64,000 nt of DNA from Amoeboaphelidium protococcarum (lineage: Eukaryota; Aphelidiomycota; Aphelidea), in NCBI GenBank assembly GCA_023515745.1, contig JALECJ010000256.1, positions 124,001 to 188,000 on the forward strand, read 5' to 3'. Positions 48,567 to 61,268 of the stretch are shown here, piece after piece. The stretch's first letter is position 1, and the number at the start of each line of letters is the position of its first letter. The notes beneath the pieces were generated by a model. The model was given only the letters and a program-made list of their open reading frames with translations, ran no database searches and was not told the origin of the DNA. A program made the position numbers and the translations under genes.

Positions 48567-49133
48567 ATCCCAAGGATGAATATTTCTTTTGAACGCTGAC
48601 GACTGATTGTACCGTCCTGAATATATTCTACGAAATACACCTCACGAAATGGTCGTTTTAATTATCGACTGAAATCGTAAGGGGAACATTAGTGGAGGCG
48701 AGCGCATGAAATTCAAAAGGGAACCGTCCATGCTTTAACATTCGTCATTCTTTCCGTTTCAAGTTTTTAGTTGATGATGTACTCAACTCATTAACATTTG
48801 TTAAAAAATCAATTTAATATGACTTTAATTTTTAATATCCTTCATGAGAAAGTTACAAGACGCGGAATGCGGATCCCACCACGTTGCTTATTCCTCTCTG
48901 CCGTGATCGTGAACTAGACTTTTGCAATCCCTTAAAGTTACAATTCATTACATTTTCATTTGCCTTTAATGAATTATTTTCTTCAGTGATATTTCAATGA
49001 TCCAATGGTCTTACACGCCTTCTGTGTATTTGAACTGATTCGTTCGTTCTCAAGGCAAATTTCGTGCATCGAAAGCCAGTAATTTGAATTTTTTTCCATA
49101 GATTTAACGGCAAAAACACTTTTTTAAATTAAA
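48567..49133. other. Bidirectional promoter region
   Basis: 567 bases between divergent starts of the GATA and DUF202 genes. No gene or RNA seen; a long 5' regulatory region would suit the GATA gene. Confidence 0.5.
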
Positions 49134-49658
49134 ATGGAAACTGAATAGATTCCAGCGTCAAAAGATTAGATTCTGTCTCAAGAATACCCACAGCAAGATT
49201 AAGAAGGTGCTATAATATAGCGAGAGCAGGCAAGTCGACGAAGGACACGATCAACTAGAAAGTCAACTGCTCCATCCTGGTTCATTCGACTACTCGCCAA
49301 GTACAGTCCGTCGTATCTGCTTTAGAACAAAGGCGCGACCGCTCGTGACCATCTGGCTAATGAACGAACATTTCTAGCCTATCTGAGAACATCGCTGGGC
49401 ATGCTCACTCTGGGTGTCGCTATCGTATAGCTGTTTCGTGCATCTTCGACAGCAAACACGTAGAGCGGCGTGATTCTTGGTACTATATTCATGGCACTCG
49501 GCTTGGTATTTCTCATCCTCGGAACCATTCGGTACTATTATGCACAGGCACTGATGGTCAAAGGTCTGTTCCCAAGTTCTCGCGGTGTAGTTGGTGTCAT
49601 GTCCATCTCTATGCTCGTTCTCATCATTGTAATCATCGTCAACAGTACTCTTGTATGA
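49134..49658 (+). CDS. DUF202 (YidH-like) small membrane protein
   Basis: 174 residues from ATG 49134 to TGA 49656-49658. The DUF202 signature is present: NKGATARDHLANERTFLAYLRTSLGMLTLGVAIVQLFR, with the conserved R..LA.ER..L...R.. pattern. Two more membrane spans follow (VILGTIFMALGLVFLILGTIRYY and VGVMSISMLVLIIVIIVN). The N-terminal 60 residues are hydrophilic with many Arg. The family is widespread in bacteria and fungi (in fungi linked to the vacuole and the VTC polyphosphate complex); its role is otherwise unclear. Intronless. Confidence 0.88.
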
Positions 49659-49989
49659 AACATGATAAAATAAAAAATATTACTAATATATTAAAACATT
49701 CGTACCAGTCTCAGTATAAACGTAACAGTCATGTAGGAGACAACGGCCTCGACTGTGTTTGAATCAAATGAGGCGCCTGATCGTTTCGCTCACCGTCACG
49801 AGCTCTCCCTCTCTCTCTCTTATCTTCTCGCTCTTCTCTTCTCTTTATTATTCCGCTGGCTGTCAGGAAATTTCAATTGTTCTCACTGTATTGTCTTTCA
49901 GTCTGAACTTTTGGGACTACCTTGATATATTTATTAATATTTGTCACTGAAATAATTAGCTCTGTTGAATTATATTTTGAATTTATAAT
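49659..49989. promoter_or_regulatory. Intergenic with CT-rich tract upstream of ABP1
   Basis: 331 bases; a pyrimidine tract (TCCCTCTCTCTCTCTTATC and CGCTCTTCTCTTCTC) at about 49805-49850 lies ~150 bases upstream of the ABP1 start, like the CT tracts at 38043-38204. Confidence 0.4.
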
Positions 49990-52017
49990 ATGGAGCAAGT
50001 TGATCTTTCTACTAATTCAGTAACTTTGAAGAAGGCTTATCAGTCAGTGTTGTCTAGCGATGCTATCACTAATTGGGTGCTGTTCACGTATGGAAGTGGT
50101 GCTCAATCTAATGCTCTGAATCTTCATAGCTCTGGAAGTGGCGGTCTATTGGATTTGGAGGATAGTTTTGAGTCGAGCAAGATTATGTACGCCTTTGTTA
50201 GAGTCATTGATGATGGAGCTGATGGAACGGGCAAGACAAGTGGGGGTGGCTCTGGAATGGAGAAGTTTGTGTTCATCAGCTGGGTGGGAGAAGGTGTACC
50301 GGTGTAGAAGAAGGCACTCATTGCCTCTCATCTGGCTGCCGTCAGAACACTGCTTAAAGGCTACCATGTTGAAATCTAGGCTAGAACTGATGACGACGTT
50401 AATCCTCGGGCAATCATGAAGAAAGTTAGAGATTCCTCGGGTGCCAAGTACAGCCATTAGTAATAGGATTTGAAGCATGTGCGCAAAGACATTGTTGATG
50501 AAGGTCCGAAGGCTAATGCTGGATCCAATTATTAGAGACCGGAGATTATAAAAGCATCTAATAAAATTGACACCTCTTCTGAGAACAATAGTGGATCCAT
50601 TATTGCCAACGATGCTGCAATGAACTCCGCTGCTAAAATTAGAGCTGAACGTGATGCCAGAGAGAAGGAGTTGATGGAGAGGGAGAAGTTGGCACAGAAG
50701 GAGCGAGATTAGCAGATGTAGAAGTAGCGTCAGGAGTAAGACGCTGCTTAGAAGGGAATGTAGAAGTAGCGGGAGATGGAGTAAAAGTAGCGTGAAGAAG
50801 CTGAACGCCAGGCTCATTAGTAAAGGGAATCTGAACAGAAGTAGCAGCAGTAGTAGCAGAGACCTGATGCTGTGAGTTCATCTAGTACGGCAGCTGTAGT
50901 GCCTGATGATGTCTCCAAGTAGGCTCGTAGTGTGAAGAATATGTGGGCCCAAAGAGAAAAAGAGACCAAGCAGCAGGAGCTGGAATCAAGATCAAGATCC
51001 GGCAGTAAGTCTAATTTGTCGGGAACTCCTGTCAAGAAGTGGGGTAGCGGAGCTGTGGCTTCCAGCAGAGATAATCTGGTGAATTAGTCACAAGATTATT
51101 CTTCGTCTTCTGCGTCTGCAGCACCAGGATCTATTGCGAAAAAGTTTGAATCCATGTCTGTAAATACACCCTCTTAATAGCAGTAAAGTGTTCCAAGTAA
51201 TGCTCCACCAGTTGCTAAAAGATTCGGTGCTCCTACATCTTTCTAGTCTGCTGCACCTCAAGTTCCTTTGCGTAAGAAATCTATTGATAGCACTAGTCAG
51301 TAAGCCTAGAATTAAGATGATTGGAATGATGATTCTTCTTCTTCAGGTGAAGCGTTGAAAAGGTAACAGCAAGAGTAGGAATAGTAGAGACTTGATTAGG
51401 AACGTGTTGCAAGAGAACAGCAAGAAGCTGCAGAGCAACAACGTCGTTAACAACTGGAAGAGTAAAAGAGAATGGAGTAGTAGGAGAGAGAAGCGGCTGA
51501 GAAATTGAGGCAAGAATAAGAGTAGCAAGCTGCTGCAGCTGATGCTCACCAGGCCTCCGCTGCTGCAAACACGGTTGTTGCACTGTATGATTACGATGCT
51601 GCCGAGTTTAATGAGCTATCCCTGAAAGAAGGTTAGATTGTACACAATGTTTAGGAATTGGATGTTGGTTGGTGGTTTGGTGAAATAATGGCAGCTGATG
51701 GTGTGACAGTAGAACGTAGCGGTATATTCCCTGCTAATTATGTTGAGTATATCAAGTCAGATGCAGCACCAGCTGCTCGTCATCCGGTAGTAGCGCCAGC
51801 AGAGTAGGCAGTTCATAACGATGCTCCTGCTGCAGCTGCCACTGCCGGAATGACTGTCCGTGCACTGTACGACTATGACGCGACAGAAGGAAATGAGATC
51901 TCATTCAAGGAAGGCGACTTGATTCAGAGTGTTCAAGTAGTGACTGAGGATTGGTGGTCTGGCGATGTGGCTGGAAGAGTTGGTCTTTTCCCAGCTAATT
52001 ACGTTGAGCGTGTTTGA
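49990..52017 (+). CDS. ABP1: Abp1/drebrin-like actin-binding protein (ADF-H, coiled coil, two SH3)
   Basis: 675 residues from ATG 49990 to TGA 52015-52017. Residues ~1-140 are an ADF-homology domain (NWVLFTYGSG, FVFISWVGEGVPV, KKALIASHLAAVRTLLKGYHVEI). The middle (~220-300 and ~450-515) is Arg/Glu/Gln-rich coiled coil where many Gln are TAG or TAA. The C-terminus has two SH3 domains: VVALYDYDAAEFNELSLKEG with WWFGE and GIFPANYVE at ~530-590, and VRALYDYDATEGNEISFKEG with DWWSGDVAGRVGLFPANYVE at ~621-675. It links actin patches to endocytosis. Fungal members also can have two SH3 domains. Confidence 0.95.
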
Positions 52018-52049
52018 ATATATAATTGGATATTTTATATTATTGAAAT

Positions 52050-52325
52050 TCATGACCATACTGTACATTGATTTCTTTCACTTGTTTCATGGTTGACGTG
52101 CCGGTTGATCATTGATATTTCTGTTTTGCATGTGTAACACTGTGCCGTTTCATTTGTCTTACTCGTTGAAATAGATTCTGTTTCAGACGCAGCTAAGCTC
52201 ATATGGTGTTGAGTAAGAAACAATATCAAGTCCTCTTTGAATAAGTCTCTTATCAGTAACTGATAATTCTTGGAGCATTTTGCCTTCTTGGAAGCAACTT
52301 TGGATTGCCTCTTATACTCATCCAT
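52050..52325 (-). CDS. Possible small zinc-finger protein
   Basis: 91 residues from ATG 52325 to TGA 52050-52052. It is basic at the N-terminus (KVASKKAKCSKNYQ), then helical, with a C-x2-C-x9-H-x3-H pattern (CYTCKTEISMINRHVNH) near the end that could bind zinc. The frame is open upstream to about 52450 without another ATG. No UAR codon occurs in it, so it is open under either code. It may be the last exon of a longer gene or chance. Confidence 0.35.
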   Translation of the reverse strand: MDEYKRQSKVASKKAKCSKNYQLLIRDLFKEDLILFLTQHHMSLAASETESISTSKTNETAQCYTCKTEISMINRHVNHETSERNQCTVWS

Positions 52326-52775
52326 GACAGATCGTGATGGGGTTTGACGTGGTGGTGTTGTGATGTAAATCCAATTGCTAGAGGATCGATACTAATCGGA
52401 TAAGTAAAAGTTCACAGTTGATCGTGGGAAAGTTCAAAAGTAGCGTTCTGATTTGCTTAAGCTTACTGTAGTTGCTCGCGTTAAGCTCCAAACGAGAAAG
52501 CATTGAACTGGTATAATCAAGTGAGAAATCAAATACTAAACGGACACATTAGATTGAAGGATAAACCATAATTTTATTAGCTAATCTTCTGCTTTATTGT
52601 AAATATATCCGGTTCATACTGTGATTTCGCTTGTTGCTCTGTACGTGAGATCGTGGTTTTGAATTTTTCATCTTTCATCTTTTGTCGTTAAACTCAGTCT
52701 TTCAACAGATCAGTCACTCATCTTCATCTAGATTATAATATCATCATTGCTACATACTCCATCGCTCATAGTATA
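52326..52775. other. Intergenic
   Basis: 450 bases with no confident feature; promoter of MEX67 and possibly upstream exons of the small minus gene. Confidence 0.45.
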
Positions 52776-55035
52776 ATGCCTAGTGGACGAAATTATTCAT
52801 CTAGATCTTCAAGTTAGTAGCCATCTATAGCATCTAGATTAGATTTTGGCACTGCCAATGGAAGTAGAACCGGTGGTCAGGTTCATCCTAGAGATTAGCC
52901 TAATAGCAGCAGCAGCGGTGGTGGTGGTGCAAGAGGTAGTCCACCCAGCAATAGAAGACCGTAAATATTTGGAATATTCATATTTTGATATTTATTAATA
53001 ATTCGCAATATTATATGGGTAGAAAATCCGCTCAAGGCTCGTCAAGAGGTAGCACTGAATCTGTAGTTGTTGATTACGATGTGGAATCCAGTGTTTACAT
53101 ATCTGTCAGTCCAGCTTTTTAGTGGAGATCAGTGGACAGATAGCATTTCACGTCCTGGCTGGAGAACAAGTGCAGGGGTGGTGTTAGAATTGTCAAGACA
53201 TTGCAGCGTCCAAATGGTATGATTACTGTGCTCGGTAATAAATAGTAAGTGGCCGGTATTATGAGAATCAATGGATACTCGTATGGTCCATAAAAGTTGC
53301 AAGTTGTGATTAAGGAGAATAGTGAGAGCGGTGGTGATATCAAGTAGATTGCTCAGCATTTGACTACGCCAGATTCTATTGCGCTATTGAGAGATTTTGT
53401 TTAATCTCGATATAATGCAGAGTTGAAGTTGTGTGATTTATCTAATCTTGCAGGTGTACCGCTTTTAATGTAAAAGTTGTAGACTTTGGATGATGGAGCC
53501 TTTAATGCACTGTTCAAGATTTTAGCAGATAATTCGCCGGATTTATAGACTCTTATCTTGGCTCATAATCAGTTAAAGTCTCTCTCACCAATAGCTGGAA
53601 TCACTGCTTATCTTCCTAATCTGCCGAATCTTTCATTGGCTTAGAATGATATTATCAGTATGAAAAGTATTGAGGATGTGCTTGGTGGAAAGAATGGACA
53701 TGGTGGTCTCAAGTAATTGAGGGAATTGTTGCTGAGTGGTAATCCTATTGCTCATGATAATGATCAGGTGTAAAATTTGCGATATCGTTTGCAGATTGGC
53801 CAGGCTCTCTCGTAGCTGCATATTTTGGATACTGTGCCTATTGAGAGGTAGCCGTAGCCGCTGAATGTTCATGACAGTTCTCAGCTGTAACAGAATAAAG
53901 CTTAGAGGCAGTCTGAATAGTAATCTGTTCAACTTCCTCTGCAGCAGCTGGGCAGTTTCTTTGATACTGAATTGACACAGTAGACGGCTGGTTAATTTCT
54001 GTAAAAGTATTTGCATCTGTTTGACACTGATAGAATGTAACTACTGGATGTTTATGCTGCCGATGTTAGTCAATTCTCGCTGTCTATAATTGACTAGGTG
54101 ACAGCAAAAGTGGAAGATACTATAAAAACAGAATCCGAATCGTCTCTGATCACTCGGTCTAGTAATAGGCAGAAGGCTAATGAATGGATAGCGAACAATC
54201 ATAATCTGAAGTTTATATCGTCTGGCTCCACTGTCGATACTTTGTAAATTGGCCCGTTGAATATTGTTCATGCACTGGGACTGCTGCCTCAGACTGCCCA
54301 CGATTTCTCTGTACTCGTCTCAGATTGTTGGTAGACCCCTGCTTAGACTGCATCCGGTCTTGCTAGATTACACATTAGATTCTCTGGTATATATACAGAA
54401 GGTAAGCTTCCCGTTCCCTATTCATCTATTATTGAAACTATTTATACATTATTCTTTAATCTGCTGTCCTCTGCGATGTAGTTTAATCTAAATTGAAAAG
54501 ACACTATGATCGATGCTTTGTCTTAATTCCAGCACCAGTTGAGTCAAAGGCTTTCCAGACTCAGAGCTGGCCTGTATAGATTGTTAATGACATGCTATGT
54601 ATCAGACCCGCTCTGGATGATGATATAATTGTCAAGATTTAGGAGAGATTTTAAAGACAAGCAGTCACACATGGGAGTAGGGGTAGAGGTGGACGGTATT
54701 AGAGACCATCCGCGTCCAGTAGAAGTTCTCTGAAGAAGGTTGATGATTTGTCCATTGTGCGTGAAGTTGCCAAATGTCCACCTGTGATTGCCGCTGCTTC
54801 TTCTTCTTCTAGTGCGTAGCCGCAGCCCACGGTTAATGAAACTACCGCACCGCAGCTGTCTCCAGAGTAGATGCAACTGGCACAACAGTTTAGTCAACAC
54901 ACAAATCTGAATCTCGAGTTTAGTGTGCTGTGTCTGAATGAACAGAGCTGGGATCCTCAACGCGCGCTATAAGCCTTTGAACAAGCCAAGGCTCTAGGTA
55001 GAATTCCTCCATAAGCATTCATGCAGAAGCAATGA
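52776..55035 (+). CDS. MEX67: MEX67/NXF1-type mRNA export receptor, three exons
   Basis: Exons 52776-52960, 53023-54401 and 54482-55035 (705 residues), introns of 62 and 80 nt. It has a Ser/Gly/Arg-rich leader; an RRM-like fold; leucine-rich repeats (~240-340: LQTLILAHNQLKSLSPIAGI, LPNLSLAQNDI, LRELLLSGNPI); and an NTF2-like domain (LGSFFDTELTQ, QKYLHLFDTD, later CFVLIPAP, WPVQIVNDML). The C-terminal UBA-like TAP-C end is LNLEFSVLCLNEQSWDPQRAL. This is the whole NXF plan for carrying mRNP through nuclear pores with Mtr2/NXT1. Confidence 0.9.
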
Positions 55036-55450
55036 GATATACTTTATACTGCGATATTAGATCAATGAAGAAGAAATATAAAATAAAATACTATAGTTGT
55101 AAATGATATACCTCTGCAAAGTTTACCTCTTCGTCTCCGCCGGGTAAAATGCCTATTATGCCTATTAAAGCGCAACAATTCTGACGGTGATATATCCATG
55201 ACTACTTTGATATATAACTTGCTTTACTATCGCCCATAATAATAATAACAACTGAGGAGACTTTATCTGATGGGATCGGTCTGTTTCAGTTTCAGTTTCA
55301 GTCGAATTGTATTTTCTGTTTCACCCGACGCGAATTCTCCCGCGTTCATTTTTCGCTTCAAACGTATATTACTTTGAAGCAGTTTAGTTGTTACAACACT
55401 TGCACTTCCCACCTGCAATTATTCATTAATATTCAGTTAATTTTTTTATA
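55036..55450. other. Intergenic
   Basis: 415 bases with no feature seen besides the presumed promoter of the next gene. Confidence 0.5.
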
Positions 55451-57271
55451 ATGGATTCTATGGAGGATCATTCATTGACTTTTGGACCTGCTGAAGATTA
55501 GCCTTCCTACTCTATTGCACCTGAATTGTCCTCAATCTCTTTTGTAACTTCTGCTACTAACAGGAGTGGCAGCACTGCTAACAATCAGCCTTTTGGACAA
55601 GAAATTTAAGTTGTTAATCAAAGCGATAAATCTTAAAGTGCCAATAGTCAAGAATTATCTTTTAAGAAATAATAAAATAGAAAGGTTGATACTTATTAGG
55701 ATCCCTCTGCTGTTTATGATGATAATCAGAACGACCATTCTATGAGACTTGATTTGCTGAAACTGGCTCAGAAAATTTCGCCTCGTCATGCACCGTCTCT
55801 GAGAAGCTAGAGTGGAAGTCTTAGTAGTGTTGGCGCTGAGAACTTTGCGAATAATGTAACACCTTTGCAATCATCGTAGTCGTCGTCTTTACATCAGATT
55901 GGAGGATACATTGACCAAGAGTCTAGTAATCTAGATTCTTAACCGTATAAATCTTCTTCCAGGCGCGGCAGTAAATTGCCTATTGCATCCTCCTTGCTGT
56001 ATTCTCATCATAGCATCAACACTAATACTGGGACTGGCAAAAGAACGAGTTTAAGCTTTGGTCTGGGACTATCTTCGTCTGCGCATCCTACCACCGATCA
56101 CCAATTATCTGCAGTTGGTTCTCTGGCTAGGAAAATATCCAATAGTTCCCTGTTCAGTAGTCAGTCTATAGCTGGTAATTCTTATATAAATCACGAGACA
56201 TCACCTAAAGTTTTAGAGAGAATGTCGAGCAAAGAGACACTTTCGAACAGTCCAAAGCAATCTGCTGTAGAAAGGGCCAATTTGAATGAAATTGATGATG
56301 ATGGTAATGATAATGGAATATCTTTTGATCAAGATAGCAGGCAGTTGTAACAAAGTTTAAACTTTAACGTTAGTCCTGTAAGAGCGTCTAACATGAACCG
56401 CATTAAAGATTCAGTGCCACCTTCTGCAGATGTGTCTCCATCTGGTTCGGAATGTGGCGCTTCTGAACTGCGTGGCTTGTACAGTTTGTCTTATGATGAT
56501 AAAGATAAAGATCCATGTGCGGATTTGAGTGCTGAATATGATCGTGGAATGGTGATGGTTGAAGATGAGGGATTCGGATCTAAGGACGCGTTGGCTTAGG
56601 AGAAGGTGGTCACCTCTTCGTTGATTGAAGAGCACATTGATGAAGAGAGTCTGCTAGCTGGACATCACAGTAATCATCATGAGCGAAAGCTGAGTCTTCT
56701 TAGCAGCATTAGCAGGGAGTCATTGAGGTAGTTGTTTTAATCTCATTCTAATTAATAATCAACTGGCGATGGATCTTAAATGGAGCAGTTGAAACAGATG
56801 CTTTAAGAATCTCAAAAGAGAGAAGTTTAGCTTTAAAAGACTGTATCTACGCTGTAGGAAGAACTTTTAATCCTGTAGGAGAGTATTCCATTAAAGTTCA
56901 TTGCCAAGAATGATGACATTGTTATTGAACAGCAGGTGAACATACCTCAGATTGCTTCCTGGATTAAATATGTACTGTGGATTATTCTATTCTCAATGCT
57001 GTACATTGTATTGGAGCTGATCACGGTGTCGAGCATAATTAAAAAGTTGGAAGACTACGTGAACTAAATTGGCATAATGACAAAGTATCCTTCATGGACA
57101 GCGTTATCATATGACGATTTAGTTCAAGATGGCTGGATTGACGCGGGATACTCTTGGACTGAATGGGTCAGACGTGGTGTTGGTTATCTGCTAGGCAATA
57201 ATTAATCGCTTGTAAATGATGATGATTTCTAATCGTAATTTATTGATAATACCTACGAGTGGGTGTAATGA
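55451..57271 (+). CDS. Orphan Ser-rich protein with C-terminal membrane segment
   Basis: 606 residues from ATG 55451 to TGA 57269-57271; the last coding codon is TAA (Gln). Residues 1-420 are Ser/Asn/Gln-rich and likely disordered. A Gln-rich coiled coil (~440-480: LKQMLQESQKREVQLQKTV) precedes a transmembrane segment at ~500-525 (WIKYVLWIILFSMLYIVLELI). A ~80-residue tail ends YEWVQ. A membrane tether with a large cytosolic part is likely. Family not recognised; no intron. Confidence 0.75.
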
Positions 57272-57352
57272 ATGAATTAAAGAATGAGTTAATCCCCGAG
57301 TTTATAATAATAATAATGTTCAATTTGTATACAATTTTATGATCTCATTCAA

Positions 57353-58939
57353 TCAATTGACCCTCTGAGCAGTGGCTTCAATAAGGCCAGATATGGCAGA
57401 CTTCAAGTTGTTCACAGACGCGGTGAGAGGATCATCGTCATTCTACCTCGGAACCAGGGCCATCTCGTATTGATCAACTTTCAAATGCCACATCGTTTTC
57501 TACTGATCAGCTATGAGGGATAGACAGAGTGTCAGAACTTTATCGATCGAAATATCACCTCCAATACGCTTCTGTATTTCATGCATAGGCACAATCTACT
57601 GCTGTGAAAATGATGTGGATTCCACCATAGAGATAATGACATCCTTGCTCATGTAATCCAGAATCTAATCAATATAAGGCTTGACAAATTCATCATCCAG
57701 AATTAAACTGCGACCAGATTAGAGCAATAATTAGAACTACTGTATATCTTTAGATTAAAAAGCTCTTAGCAATTTAATCAACACATCAATTCCACCATCC
57801 TGTGCATCTTTCCACGGCTTCATCTCCTAACTCTAAAACAAATCCACCTCCGTGCCACTAAGCATCGCACCGACGATCAAGTACTTTATACAACGCAATC
57901 GACCCTGATGATCACCAGACTCATCATAAGATTTAAAAGACTCAAAGAATTCAACACGCGCCTCCTGCCACTCTTTAGATATCATCCGCATCTTACCACC
58001 ACACTCACGAATGACAGCCAGCAGCTTCGGGTGCGCAATGGTACTCTTCAACAACTTCTAGCACTACTAATACACTCGCCGCGTTTACAGCTGATCCCGG
58101 TTGATTGAGTGCATCTACAATTCAATGATCAGAACGTCCAGCTAGCTATTGGCCACTCTCTACTACTCAAACGATGAGGTGGCTGGTGTGAACACTGAAG
58201 GATCCATCAGCACATCATTGTCCATACGTAGTTTCTACTGAGCCTTTAGCGATTCTGCAGATGGGAATACAAGTTCTCTCAGCTGAGTAAGAGTGGAGCT
58301 CAAATCTGCAAACTGCATGGAATGAAGCTAATGCTGGGCCAACTTGAGAAGCAATTTAGTCGACAATTTACTCTTGGCCTCCTGTGATAGGTGAAGATAA
58401 TACTGAGAGCTCTGAGTTTTCTGCACCAGCTTTGCAATAAACTGTCCACAATTAAAATCAGCTCCATTCTACTACTACTACTACTCTTTTACAACATTGT
58501 TACATACGTAATCAAACGTGTTACCAATATTCTTCTCCGCATAAGTCTGCAAAACTGTCTTGGTTTTATCCAAAAGTTAAGAGTAATACTATAAAAGTTT
58601 ATCGCTGGCACTTGGCGTGTTCATTCTAGCATAACACTTGACAATCTGCTTAATAGCCTTGAATCTCCACTATGCCAATGGACCAGAAACTTGCTAATCT
58701 CCTTCTCCACCATTCTTGTCCACAATCTCTGCAAATAATTAGACGGCAGACTCTAGATTCTCCTCCTTAACAGACTTGGCATGATAATAAGTATTCTCTA
58801 CCTAGACCAGAGTATCATCAGAATCAAGCATAGCCTGGTCATTGTCTTCATCCTCATCTTCATATTCAAATCCATAATCTTCATCCTCCTCCTCTTCTTC
58901 TTCCATCATGAAATCATCATTATCCTCATAGTCTGACAT
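57353..58939 (-). CDS. CSN2: COP9 signalosome subunit 2 (CSN2)
   Basis: 528 residues from ATG 58939 to TGA 57353-57355. The acidic start (MSDYEDNDDFMMEEEEEE, DYGFEYEDED) and then VQVENTYYHAKSVKEENLESAVQLFAEIV match CSN2/TRIP15. TPR-like helices follow, with WQEARVEFFESFKSYDESGDHQGRLRCIKYLIVGAMLSG, the most conserved block, and a PCI domain. In the PCI domain IDQ...LALCLS-like segments are degenerate compared with animals. It deneddylates cullins as part of the signalosome. TAG and TAA provide many Gln. Confidence 0.92.
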
Positions 58940-59270
58940 TATATGCGTTTCCCCTCCCAAATTGAATATGATACTTTAAAATTAAAAATCAAAGACTTGA
59001 ATTGATTAGACGAAAGTAGTTTACACTAGATAAAATAATGCAAGAGCCTTGGTATCATTGAAGAATAAAAAGCGCGTTTAAAATAATTCCAAGTTGAACT
59101 GAAGCAACGGCGAAACTGAATTTGAACTCTCTCGTCTTTCCTGACTGTCTAGCTCACCACTCTTTGATAAACCGCGCGTTAGTTAGACTGATAGTTATCG
59201 ATAGCCAGAGGTGTTTCCAAGTTTCAAGCGAGTGAAAGAAGTTATCGCACTACTGTACGGTTAATTATAT
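58940..59270. other. Bidirectional promoter region
   Basis: 331 bases between divergent CSN2 and CCDC130-like starts; nothing else seen. Confidence 0.55.
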
Positions 59271-60083
59271 ATGGCTGAGAGAAAAGCTCAGTAAAAATAC
59301 CTTCCACCAGACTTTGATCCACGGAAACACAAAAATGTCAACTCATACTAAAAGTAGGCGCGAGGGAAATAGCAGAGTAGTAGTGATAATAAAGTGAGGT
59401 TTGAAATGCCCATGGACGTGTTCTGTCTGGGATGTGATAGAATGATTGCTGCAGACACTAGATTCAACTCTATTAAAAAGACTTGTGGAAAGTATTTGAG
59501 TACCGATGTATTCCAGTTTATTATGAAATGTCTAGAGTGTTAGCAGTAGATTGTCATACAAACTGATCCTCAAAATGCCGCGTATATTTGCGTTGAAGGT
59601 GTCAAGGCCAAGACTAAAGTGTATGAAGCAACCAATATTGGTGCTGTGGATACTAGTGATCACAGATTAATTAAAGTTTATGAAGATGAGTAAATTGATT
59701 TGGACGACGTCATGATTAAACTGGAGTTGCTACATTTTGATAGAATTCGTGGTGCTGCGTAAAGTAACGTTATAGAGAAATTGTAAACTTAAAGTCAGCG
59801 ATCTCAAGACCATTTTGAGATAAATTAGAGTTTGAAACTTCATTTAAGACGGAAGATTCAATAAGATAACTCGGTCCGGGTTGATGGTAGCATTCATTTC
59901 AAAGATGATGCGTTAAAGTAATAAGAGAGAAAAAGAGCTCAATTGACTCTTGGTATTACTGCTGGTGATCAGTAATAAAGTGTCACGTCGCGTCAGGCTT
60001 TCGTTGATAAAGAATTAAAGAGGCGGAAAATAGTGTAACAGCTCTAAGGATCTTCTGCCAAACTGCCAATTATAAAGAAGTGA
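59271..60083 (+). CDS. CCDC130: CCDC130/Saf4 (CWC16 family) splicing factor
   Basis: 270 residues from ATG 59271 to TGA 60081-60083. The family start MAERKAQQKYLPPDFDPRKH and the VRFEMPMDVFCLGCDRMI...FNSIKKTCGKY block are present. The second zinc pair (FIMKCLECQQQIVIQTDPQNAAYICVEGV) and a DRIRGAA helix follow, then a Lys/Arg/Gln-rich C-terminus. CWC16 proteins (Yju2, Saf4/CCDC130) bind the spliceosome around branching. The two CxxC pairs are intact. Intronless, fitting a gene of the splicing machinery in an intron-containing genome. Confidence 0.92.
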
Positions 60084-60343
60084 TTGTCTTAAGATTGTCC
60101 TCTGGATTCCGTCTACTCTTAGTCTAGTATTAAAACTGATTTTTGAACGATGAACATGAAGAAACGTGATCGACGTTGCGTGTAAAATGTGACTGACCAC
60201 TAAGATGCCTCGATTGGTGTTACATTGCGATGGAGGTTGAAGTATTGAGGTCAACTGATCGACCATCTTCTTATCTTGTAATCTACTATTTTAAAATACT
60301 GCTTTATATATAATATATTGATACATCCATTAAAACATACAGT

Positions 60344-61084
60344 ATGGAATACAATATTTAAGAAGAAGATTAAATTGTGTAATATTTTGAATCTGCTTAA
60401 AGCGCGATCAAGGCTGATCATCCGTCATATCTCCCTCGATCGGATGGAAGAGTCCGCGATGATTCTATATCAAGCTCTGCGTCCACATTAGAGTGCAGTG
60501 TCTCAACCTCTGGTGCTATCTCTAATTCGCCAATGTCTTAGTTATCGAGCATTGCCGATGATTTGGACAATTAGGATGTGGTAACTCATCGCCGATCCAC
60601 TATGGATACAGAGCTGATATCAGAAGAAGAAGAAGAAGATAGTTTTTTAGAAGATGGTGTTCAAGCTGGAGTTAATATTGATGATAATGATGAGGATATG
60701 GCGTCGTCTACCAAGTTTCAAGTCCAAGTCGTGAAATTGTCAGATTCATACGCGTCCTCCGATTATTCATGTGATTCCAGTGATGGTGAAGACTCTAACT
60801 TATCTACTAATGGACACCTCTCTATGCGGGTAGCTTCTGAAAATGCTTCAAGTAGTAAGAGAGCCAAGGTAAAGATATCAAGATTTGCACAAGTCTACTA
60901 CACGTATGATAAAAAGGAGTATGATCGATCTGCGGTCGGCCTCTCTGAAATGTCTGAGGATGATTGGGAGAATTGGGATTTTGACAGGCGGATCATGCGC
61001 GCCGATTATCAATCGTGGAAAATGCTCAATGAAGTAGAATTGGATATACAGCGCTCCCTTTCTCCTCCTGCTTTTGAAATTTGA
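60344..61084 (+). CDS. Acidic orphan protein with conserved EYDRS block
   Basis: 246 residues from ATG 60344 to TGA 61082-61084. Residues 1-160 are acidic and Ser-rich (a Glu run at ~90). A compact C-terminal block, KVKISRFAQVYYTYDKKEYDRSAVGLSEM then EDDWENWDFDRRIMR, resembles a short motif (tyrosine-rich ...EYDRS) seen in fungal regulatory proteins of unclear function. I make that link from memory and hold it loosely. No signal peptide or membrane segment. Confidence 0.65.
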
Positions 61085-61268
61085 TGATTTAATAAAATTG
61101 GCCCTATTTTCTATCGTAATAATAATGCTTTCCATTATATCGACGGCACTTGTGTGATTGCGTTATTTTGTGTCACGCGCTGCTCAGCAGACAGACTTTC
61201 CTTCTGACTTGAGCCGATTTTCGTTTTTGGAATTTTGTTTCGATTAGCGAATCAACACTGTCGGTCGG

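Noticed and set aside
50146-50817. 223-residue minus-strand Leu/Ser-rich frame
   Set aside because: It is antisense to the ABP1 gene, whose Gln/Glu/Lys codons read as Leu/Ser/Phe on the other strand.
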